A DNA stretch of 11,853 nt from Flavobacteriales bacterium (GTDB taxonomy: Bacteria > Bacteroidota > Bacteroidia > Flavobacteriales_D > Sanyastnellaceae), in contig JAPKBK010000030.1 in assembly GCA_028823435.1 (NCBI GenBank), positions 1 to 11,853 on the forward strand. The letters are read 5' to 3'. Made by a program: the position numbers and the translations under genes. Below are positions 7,107 through 11,853 of this stretch, in pieces. Below the pieces are notes generated by a model, which saw only the letters and a list, made by a program, of their open reading frames with translations, had not been told where the DNA came from and did no database searches. Position 1 is the first letter of the stretch. Every line of letters starts with the position of its first letter.

Positions 7107-7730
7107 ATGATTTCTGCAGTAACAAAATACTTTCCCGAACTCAGCGCGACTCAAAGAACACAGTTCGAACAACTCGTGACCCATTTCAAAAGTTGGAACG
7201 AAAAAATCAATCTGGTCTCCAGGAAAGACATGGATGGATTTTTAGAACGCCATGTGCTCCACAGTCTCGCAATTTACAAGGCCATGAAATTCGCATCTGG
7301 GTCACGTATTCTTGATGTAGGAACAGGTGGTGGACTTCCGGGATTGCCCCTTGCCATCCTTATGCCAGATGTCAATTTCGTTCTGTGCGACAGCACTGGG
7401 AAGAAAATTAAAGTGGTGCGTGAGTTGGTCAAAGCACTGGACCTGAAAAATGTCGACCCCATCCATGCACGTGCGGGGGATATTGAAGGCAAATTTGATT
7501 TTATTGTCAGCCGAGCGGTAAGCAGGCTTGATAAATTTATCCCATGGGTCGAAGGGAAAATAGACAAAAGAGCAATCAATGCATGGCCAAATGGGATTTT
7601 ATGCCTCAAAGGAGGAGATTTGAAAGAAGAACTTGAAGAAGTAAAGCACCCTACTGAGGAATTACAAATCTCTCAATGGTTTACTGAAGAATATTTTGAA
7701 ACGAAGGCGGTCATCTATGTCACCCTCTAG
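7107..7730 (+). CDS. rsmG: 16S rRNA (guanine527-N7)-methyltransferase RsmG
   Basis: RsmG uses S-adenosylmethionine to methylate N7 of G527 in the 530 loop of 16S rRNA; its loss is known to give low-level streptomycin resistance. The 207-residue length fits the family. Visible are the N-terminal W-N-x-K-I-N-L-V-S-R-K-D (30-41), the H-V-L-H-S-L-A segment (49-55), the SAM-binding L-D-V-G-T-G-G-G-L-P-G-L-P-L-A-I (69-84), an acidic residue ending the second strand (D95), and S-R-A-V-S-R-L-D-K-F (135-144), the family's conserved catalytic-side motif. The ATG at 7107 is the only start giving full length. The gene is 30 bp behind the sigma factor, probably in the same transcript, and ends just before a strong terminator. 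Its usual partners in many bacteria (mnmG, parAB) are absent here. Confidence 0.96.
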   Translation: MISAVTKYFPELSATQRTQFEQLVTHFKSWNEKINLVSRKDMDGFLERHVLHSLAIYKAMKFASGSRILDVGTGGGLPGLPLAILMPDVNFVLCDSTGKKIKVVRELVKALDLKNVDPIHARAGDIEGKFDFIVSRAVSRLDKFIPWVEGKIDKRAINAWPNGILCLKGGDLKEELEEVKHPTEELQISQWFTEEYFETKAVIYVTL

Positions 7731-7754
7731 CTTTCTCAAAAGTGCTATAAAACA

Positions 7755-7784
7755 AGAAAAGGTCACCGCAAGGGGACCTTTTCT
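7755..7784. terminator. Strong hairpin terminator after rsmG, possibly bidirectional
   Basis: A perfect 10-bp stem (AGAAAAGGTC 7755-7764 with GACCTTTTCT 7775-7784) encloses a 10-base loop that can add two C-G pairs around a GCAA tetraloop. The plus strand ends in TTTTCT within the arm. The minus strand continues with a second T-rich stretch (7743-7760), so it could also stop read-through from the opposing gene. It begins 24 bp after the rsmG stop. Confidence 0.75.
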
Positions 7785-7798
7785 ATACCTGCAAGAAA

Positions 7799-7853
7799 AT
7801 TGAAACCAACATAGTCATTGACCATGTTGCTCTAAAGACGTACCAATTTCAAT
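7799..7853. repeat. Nested inverted repeats between two convergent terminators
   Basis: An inner hairpin at 7807-7829 has a 10-bp stem with one A-C mismatch and a 3-base loop. It is enclosed by the 7-bp pair ATTGAAA (7799-7805) and TTTCAAT (7847-7853). There is no T-tract, no open reading frame and no promoter consensus on either strand. It fills the gap between the rsmG terminator and the terminator of the response regulator. It may be only part of the two 3' untranslated regions. Confidence 0.4.
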
Positions 7854-7872
7854 GGGGTTGCCTAATTAAATT

Positions 7873-7904
7873 AAAAAAAAATGAGGGATTTAACAAATCT
7901 CCTC
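7873..7904 (-). terminator. Intrinsic terminator of the response regulator, overlapping its stop codon
   Basis: Read on the minus strand, GAGG-(A)-GATTT from 7904 down to 7895 pairs with AAATCCCTC (7891-7883) as a 9-bp stem with one bulged A and a GTT loop. It is followed by A and then nine T residues (7881-7873). The stem begins inside the last codons (Glu-Glu-Ile-Cys) and includes the TAA stop at 7890-7892. Confidence 0.7.
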
Positions 7905-8624
7905 AAACCTATACCCTACGCCCCTTACAGAGTGAAAATATATTGGTTTTTTCGGGTTTGGTTCAAAGTATTTTCTAAAACCAAGCAAATAATTGTCGAT
8001 GGTTCGCGTGCTTGGGTAGACTGCGTAGCCCCAAACTGATTCCAGGATCTCTTCTCGACTCACCACATCCCCCACTCTTGAAGTAAGCAACTTAAGAAGC
8101 ATCGACTCTCGCTTTGAGATTTGTTTAATCAAACCAGCGTGATTTTTAATCTGAAATTTATCAAAACGGACTTCTCCAGCCCCAATTTTATATACTTCAA
8201 CATCTAAAGCCATCCCCACAGATCCAGCTGCACCTTTTTCAATACTTCTTCGAGATTGCTCAATTAATCTCGCCAAACGAAGGAGTAGCTCCTCTACATT
8301 AAACGGTTTCCCCAGATAATCATCTGCTCCTAACTTTAATCCTTCCAAACGTTCAGGCCCTGAATTTTTTGCTGTTAAAAAAAGAATTGGCATTTTATGC
8401 CCTTCAAGACGCATCGAAGTGCACACTTGAAATCCATCCAAAACAGGGAGCATCACATCTAAGACGACAGCATCAACCCTTTGGTTTCTAACAACTTCTA
8501 GAGCATCCACACCATCGCCTACGCACACAACATGGTAACCTTCAGCCTTGAGATTCATTCCCAACATTTTCTGTAAAGATGGATCGTCCTCTACAACAAG
8601 AATTCGTTTTGAATTAATAGGCAT
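7890..8624 (-). CDS. OmpR/PhoB-family response regulator, no kinase adjacent
   Basis: A 244-residue DNA-binding response regulator. The receiver domain (about 6-120) has the acidic pocket E12-D13-D14, the phosphoacceptor D56 (V-V-L-D-V-M-L-P), T84 (F-L-T-A-K) and K106 (Y-L-G-K-P-F), all present, so it should be phosphorylated normally. After a linker of about 30 residues comes the winged-helix domain (about 150-241) with the S-R-E-E-I-L-E-S-V-W-G motif, R-T-I-D-N-Y-L-L-G-F-R-K-Y-F and the terminal wing V-R-G-V-G-Y-R-F. It is encoded opposite all its neighbours, converging on rsmG and diverging from the menaquinone genes. No histidine kinase gene is next to it, so its signal and partner are unknown. 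The ATG at 8624 gives a complete receiver. A good promoter lies 32-59 bp upstream and the gene has its own terminator. Control of the divergent men genes is possible but unproven. Confidence 0.95.
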   Translation of the reverse strand: MPINSKRILVVEDDPSLQKMLGMNLKAEGYHVVCVGDGVDALEVVRNQRVDAVVLDVMLPVLDGFQVCTSMRLEGHKMPILFLTAKNSGPERLEGLKLGADDYLGKPFNVEELLLRLARLIEQSRRSIEKGAAGSVGMALDVEVYKIGAGEVRFDKFQIKNHAGLIKQISKRESMLLKLLTSRVGDVVSREEILESVWGYAVYPSTRTIDNYLLGFRKYFEPNPKKPIYFHSVRGVGYRFEEIC

Positions 8625-8640
8625 TTGCTAATTAGATTTG
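8608..8640 (+). promoter_or_regulatory. Bacteroidota-type promoter for the menI-menF-menD operon
   Basis: TTTG at 8608-8611 and TAGATTTG at 8633-8640, separated by 21 nt, match the -33/-7 consensus of the Bacteroidota primary sigma factor exactly. Transcription would begin near 8647, giving a leader of about 29 nt before the menI ATG at 8676. The -33 element lies inside the first codons of the divergent response regulator gene. Confidence 0.6.
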
Positions 8641-8655
8641 TAGAACGAAACACCG

Positions 8656-8683
8656 CAAATTTACAAAGTGAATAGATGACAAA
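8656..8683 (-). promoter_or_regulatory. Bacteroidota-type promoter for the response regulator gene
   Basis: On the minus strand, TTTG (8683-8680) and TAAATTTG (8663-8656), with a 16-nt spacer, match the -33/-7 consensus; the spacer is at the short end. Transcription would begin near 8649, about 25 nt before the ATG at 8624. The -33 element lies in the first codons of the divergent menI, so the two promoters are interlocked. Confidence 0.55.
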
Positions 8684-9083
8684 TCTCAACGACATCGGAA
8701 AAGAATTCGGAAAAGGCACAATCGGCGAAGTACTCGGCATTGAAATCACTGAAATTAAGGAGGATTGCGTCAAGGGGAAAATGCCCGTCGACTCAAGAAC
8801 GCATCAGCCCTATGGCATGCTGCATGGAGGTGCGAGTGTCGTTCTCGCTGAAACACTGGGCTCTGTAGGGTCTCATTTCCTCGTAAAAGACGACGGCAAG
8901 GCCGCTGTAGGAATTGAGGTCAATGCAAACCATCTTAAAAGCATACGGAAAGGATGGGTCTATGGCGAAGCAAACATCGTTCATCGCGGTGGGAAACTTC
9001 ATGTGTGGTCAATCGACATAAAAAATGAGGCGGGTGAGTTAATATGCACCTCGAGGTTAACAGTGATGATTATAAAGGCATGA
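8676..9083 (+). CDS. menI: Hotdog-fold thioesterase, probable 1,4-dihydroxy-2-naphthoyl-CoA hydrolase
   Basis: A 135-residue single hotdog-domain protein of the PaaI/YdiI type. It probably hydrolyses DHNA-CoA, the MenB product, to 1,4-dihydroxy-2-naphthoate and CoA in menaquinone synthesis. It closely resembles E. coli YdiI (MenI) as I recall it: M-P-V-D-S-R-T-x-Q-P-x-G-x-L-H-G-G-A-S-V-V-L-A-E (36-59), then G-S-V (61-63), G-I-E-V-N-A-N-H (79-86), V-W-x-I-x-I (110-115) and S-R-L-T (127-130). Q44, H50, G51 and E59 correspond to the YdiI catalytic Gln48, His54, Gly55 and Glu63. The operon position in front of menF, menD and menB supports this role over phenylacetate or general acyl-CoA hydrolysis. 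Its stop overlaps the menF start as ATGA. The ATG at 8676 follows a good promoter. Confidence 0.88.
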   Translation: MTNLNDIGKEFGKGTIGEVLGIEITEIKEDCVKGKMPVDSRTHQPYGMLHGGASVVLAETLGSVGSHFLVKDDGKAAVGIEVNANHLKSIRKGWVYGEANIVHRGGKLHVWSIDIKNEAGELICTSRLTVMIIKA

Positions 9084-10051
9084 GTCAATCGCGTGTATGG
9101 TGGAGTCCGCCAGGGAGCCCCGAGATTTATACAATAGAACCTTCTGTAAGCGGCACATCATGCTTCCGCTTCACTCCTTTTGAAGAATCCAAGCATTACC
9201 CCATCGTAGAGATTAGAGGCCACGTGTTGGCTTCTTCTGCGCCTTTGCCTGGTGACATTGTGGTGCGCACTTCCATCGACCATTCTTCCACAGACAAAAC
9301 CGAACATCTCGCTGCTGTTTCTTTCGCTATTTCTGAAATTGCAGCTGGAAATCTAGATAAAGTTGTGGTCGCTCGCGTCAAGTCTATCGCTTCTGAATGT
9401 ACGCCTGAGGCAACATTTAAGTTGAAATGTGAAAAACATCCCGATTCATTTGTCTATTTGATCGATCATCCAGGATGTGGGGTTTGGTGTGGCGCTTCAC
9501 CTGAGTTATTAATATCTGCCAGTGACAACCGAATAGAAACGGTATCATTGGCTGGAACACGCGTCACAAACGGAAAAGCGTTTGAAGAGTGGACAGACAA
9601 AGAACGCAACGAACAATCTCAAGTGACAGAATACATCAAATCCGTCCTAGAGAATCACGGCGCGACAGACATGCACATCGAGCCGCGTCACGACAGACGC
9701 TATGGAAATCTACTGCATCTCGAAACAAGGTTCAGCTGCGCAATCAAGGGGGACATCTCGGAGATTGCTACAGCGCTTCACCCTACTCCAGCAGTCGGCG
9801 GCAGGCCACTTTTGGAAGCGTGTGATTTCATCAAGGCAAACGAACGGATAGATCGCGCTTTCTACGCTGGATATCTGGGTGTGGAAACAGCATCAGGCAG
9901 CGCGTATTACGTCAATCTTCGCGCTGCACAATGGATGATCGGTGGTGTAAGGCTTTTTGCGGGTGGTGGAATTGTAGAAGGGTCAGAACCTGAGGCAGAA
10001 TGGATGGAAACCGAAGCGAAAATAGACGCGATCAAGGCGACTCTTGCTTAA
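9080..10051 (+). CDS. menF: Isochorismate synthase
   Basis: Converts chorismate to isochorismate, the first committed step of menaquinone synthesis, in the cytoplasm with Mg2+. The chorismate-binding fold is clear: L-D-K-V-V-V-A-R (92-99, K94 matching the general-base lysine), C-G-A-S-P-E-L-L (137-144, E142), S-L-A-G-T-R, the H-L-E-T-R-F segment, H-P-T-P-A-V-G-G-R-P (about 234-243), and near the end F-A-G-G-G-I-V-E-G-S-E-P-E-x-E-W-x-E-T-E-x-K, with the Mg2+-binding glutamates. The ATG at 9080 gives an ATGA overlap with the menI stop and a 323-residue protein. An ATG at 9044 would add 12 residues that merely read through menI. It is shorter than E. coli MenF (431), the missing part being the N-terminal region. 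Context, together with menD next door, favours menaquinone over siderophore or salicylate synthesis. Confidence 0.93.
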   Translation: MSQSRVWWSPPGSPEIYTIEPSVSGTSCFRFTPFEESKHYPIVEIRGHVLASSAPLPGDIVVRTSIDHSSTDKTEHLAAVSFAISEIAAGNLDKVVVARVKSIASECTPEATFKLKCEKHPDSFVYLIDHPGCGVWCGASPELLISASDNRIETVSLAGTRVTNGKAFEEWTDKERNEQSQVTEYIKSVLENHGATDMHIEPRHDRRYGNLLHLETRFSCAIKGDISEIATALHPTPAVGGRPLLEACDFIKANERIDRAFYAGYLGVETASGSAYYVNLRAAQWMIGGVRLFAGGGIVEGSEPEAEWMETEAKIDAIKATLA

Positions 10052-10090
10052 AGTAGAGGCTCCTTAATCATCACTCACTACCTTCGTGAT

Positions 10091-11773
10091 ATGCCGCAGA
10101 TTGCGAAACCCGAATCCCATTTACAAAAGACGACTTCCGACCACCGAGGGGCGTCAGTCCTTGTGTCGACATTGGCGCAATTGGGACTGAGGGATGCTGT
10201 CATAAGTCCGGGGTCTCGGAATGCGCCATTCATCATTTCATTGGTGAACCATCCGCTCATCAAAACACACGTCGTCATCGATGAAAGGTCAGCAGCACAT
10301 GTCGCCCTAGGCATCGCGCTCAAAAACGGCACACCTGCAGCTGTGGTCTGCACCTCAGGCACTGCAGCTGTGAATCATGGCCCAGCCATTGCCGAGGCAT
10401 TTCATCAACGTGTCCCTCTCATAAGCATTACGGCAGACAGACCTGTAGATGCGATCGGAAAAGGCCATGGCCAAACCGTCATTCAATCCCAACTCTTCTC
10501 ACATCACACATTGTATTGCGCCACGATTGACGAAAGCCAGCATTCCGACAATGAAATCATTGAAATGGCACAAGACGCCTGGTCGAGTGCACGAGGCGGC
10601 GGGCCTTCGCACTTAAATGTGCCCTTTGAAGAGCCTTTGTACGGGAAGGCCGTGTGTCAAGAAATCGCAATACAAGCGCCGAATCCGACATCGAAACCAG
10701 CGCTAACAATCCCACGAACTCTGATAGAAAACGGGCGTCGTGCAATACTGATTGCTGGCCCAAGAGGACTTTGGAAGCAAGGCCTTAAAACAAACCTGCC
10801 CGGCGTTTCAGAGAAATTCTCAGGGATTAAGGGCGACGCACTCATTGCTTCTGGCGACCTCCTCGCTTCAGGCAACATTTTAGATATAAAAGACAGCACA
10901 GAACATCGCAACACTCCCTCTGCAATCATCACCGTAGGCCAGCCTGTCATGAGTAAATCTCTCAGGAAACAACTCACAGCCTTACATGTACCTCATGTTC
11001 ACGTGGGTGACGACGGCGCAGGGCTTGACACATTTGGATCCCTCGTTGAAAGCGTCAATGCTGACCCATGTGAATGGCTTTCATTTTATGAACACGAAGT
11101 CAAAAAATCAGATGAGTTCGCAGCGTTTTTCGTGAAAGAGAAGACACGCATCAAAACAATTCATGAACAAGCATTAGAAGCGGTCAAATGGAGTGATTTA
11201 TCTGCGTATCGAGAGGTTTTCAAAGCAATCAACAAGGGATTCATTCATTTCGCGAACAGCACTTCGGCCAGATATGCCATGCTTTTTGATACCGTAAATA
11301 GCGCGGAAGGTGACATTCAACTTCACGCAAACAGAGGGGTGGCCGGAATCGATGGATGCACATCGACAGCTGTCGGACATGCTTTAACGACACAAGAGGA
11401 TGTCCTCTTAGTCACCGGTGACGTTGCCTTTCTTTATGATATAAATGGTCTTGCTTCTGTTCAGGAACTGCCTGACAACATCAAGGTCATCGTTGTAAAT
11501 AATGGCGGCGGTGGGATTTTCAGGTGGCTGGAAGGACCACATGAAGTCGGACTGTTGGCGTCACATTTTGAAGCCAAACCAAAAACAACCATTAAAGCTG
11601 CATCGCGCTTCTGTGGGCTGACGTACTTTTGTGCAGTCGATGCAGAAAGCACACAAAAGAAGTTGTCTGAATTTATACGATTTACGGGACCCGCAGTCCT
11701 AGAAATAGTGACAGACCCGAAAATGAGTTCTGATGTTTACAAGAAGTACATCGCGGCGTTTCAAAACAAGTAA
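10091..11773 (+). CDS. menD: 2-succinyl-5-enolpyruvyl-6-hydroxy-3-cyclohexene-1-carboxylate (SEPHCHC) synthase
   Basis: A thiamine diphosphate enzyme that decarboxylates 2-oxoglutarate and adds the succinyl-semialdehyde unit to isochorismate, the step after MenF. The 560-residue length matches E. coli MenD (556). The N-terminal Pyr domain has V-I-S-P-G-S-R-N-A-P (37-46), V-I-D-E-R-S-A (62-68, with E65 as the cofactor-activating glutamate), C-T-S-G-T-A (87-92) and I-T-A-D-R-P (113-118). The C-terminal PP domain has H-A-N-R-G-V-A-G-I-D-G (about 414-424) and the ThDP/Mg2+ motif running from G443-D444 to N470-N471, followed by G-G-G-G-I-F. The start at 10091 is 39 bp after menF; an alternative start is not evident. 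menB begins 28 bp after its stop, and no terminator separates them, so transcription should continue. Confidence 0.97.
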   Translation: MPQIAKPESHLQKTTSDHRGASVLVSTLAQLGLRDAVISPGSRNAPFIISLVNHPLIKTHVVIDERSAAHVALGIALKNGTPAAVVCTSGTAAVNHGPAIAEAFHQRVPLISITADRPVDAIGKGHGQTVIQSQLFSHHTLYCATIDESQHSDNEIIEMAQDAWSSARGGGPSHLNVPFEEPLYGKAVCQEIAIQAPNPTSKPALTIPRTLIENGRRAILIAGPRGLWKQGLKTNLPGVSEKFSGIKGDALIASGDLLASGNILDIKDSTEHRNTPSAIITVGQPVMSKSLRKQLTALHVPHVHVGDDGAGLDTFGSLVESVNADPCEWLSFYEHEVKKSDEFAAFFVKEKTRIKTIHEQALEAVKWSDLSAYREVFKAINKGFIHFANSTSARYAMLFDTVNSAEGDIQLHANRGVAGIDGCTSTAVGHALTTQEDVLLVTGDVAFLYDINGLASVQELPDNIKVIVVNNGGGGIFRWLEGPHEVGLLASHFEAKPKTTIKAASRFCGLTYFCAVDAESTQKKLSEFIRFTGPAVLEIVTDPKMSSDVYKKYIAAFQNK

Positions 11774-11801
11774 CAGACGTTCTAAAGAGATAAATTAAAA
11801 A

Positions 11802-11853
11802 ATGAGCAATTATAGTTGGACTTCAATTAAAGAGTACAAAGACATTCGTTTTG
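11802..11853 (+). CDS. menB: Start of 1,4-dihydroxy-2-naphthoyl-CoA synthase (partial)
   Basis: An open frame starts at ATG 11802 and runs off the window end after 17 codons (M-S-N-Y-S-W-T-S-I-K-E-Y-K-D-I-R-F). The pattern W-x-x-I-K-E-Y-x-D-I matches the N-terminus of Bacteroidota MenB, a crotonase-fold enzyme that ring-closes o-succinylbenzoyl-CoA to DHNA-CoA. That product is the substrate of the thioesterase at the front of this operon. The A-rich stretch before the ATG and the 28-bp gap from menD fit continued co-transcription. No catalytic residue is in view. Confidence 0.75.
   Translation, partial: MSNYSWTSIKEYKDIRF

Noticed and set aside
7274..7609. 111-codon minus-strand open frame inside rsmG
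   Set aside because: It lies antisense to the SAM-binding and catalytic motifs of rsmG and shows no domain features of its own.
7799..7806. ATTGAAAC string resembling the 3' end of many CRISPR repeats
   Set aside because: It occurs once, with no repeated unit or spacer spacing nearby and no cas genes in the window, so it is a chance match.
9044..9079. Upstream ATG for menF that would overlap menI by 40 bp
   Set aside because: The 12 extra residues simply read through the menI tail in another frame. ATG 9080 gives the common 4-bp ATGA coupling.

Overview
The window reads as chromosomal core DNA of a Bacteroidota bacterium, probably a marine or aquatic member of the Flavobacteriales. The protease at 3097-5346 ends in a type IX secretion (T9SS) sorting domain, which is confined to this phylum. 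Several intergenic gaps carry the Bacteroidota promoter pattern TTTG ... TAnnTTTG, starts lack strong Shine-Dalgarno sites, and the ribosomal, UvrB and menaquinone proteins look flavobacterial. There is no sign of a phage, insertion sequence, CRISPR array, tRNA or rRNA.

Layout. Bases 1-17 are probably the last codons of rpsR, followed by rplI and an intrinsic terminator (508-536). uvrB (601-2619) has its own candidate promoter. Close behind come a small lipoprotein of unknown function (2649-3077) and a large secreted protease (3097-5346), which is a lysyl-endopeptidase (Lys-C type) relative with a CARDB-like domain, a Cys-rich DxYGDGxCC module and the T9SS tail. A membrane-associated family 2 glycosyltransferase (5362-6477) overlaps an ECF-type sigma factor gene by 10 bp, and rsmG follows 30 bp later and ends at a strong hairpin terminator (7755-7784).

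A minus-strand OmpR/PhoB-type response regulator (7890-8624) converges on rsmG. It has no histidine kinase beside it and ends in its own terminator, which starts inside its last codons. Its promoter overlaps, back to back, the promoter of a plus-strand menaquinone operon: menI-type DHNA-CoA thioesterase (8676-9083), isochorismate synthase menF (9080-10051, ATGA overlap), menD (10091-11773) and the first 17 codons of menB (11802 to the window end).

How it fits together. The last four genes make a coherent pathway segment: MenF and MenD act early (chorismate to SEPHCHC), and MenB and MenI act late (OSB-CoA to DHNA-CoA to DHNA). menC, menE and menA are not in view and probably lie downstream. 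The rest is housekeeping (translation, nucleotide excision repair, 16S rRNA methylation) mixed with a secreted protease, a glycosyltransferase and two regulators. I do not see a clearly new multi-gene system. The points most worth a second look are the modular Lys-C-like protease with an altered activity-enhancing pair, its DxYGDGxCC module, the glycosyltransferase/sigma overlap, and the compact divergent regulator/menaquinone promoter region.
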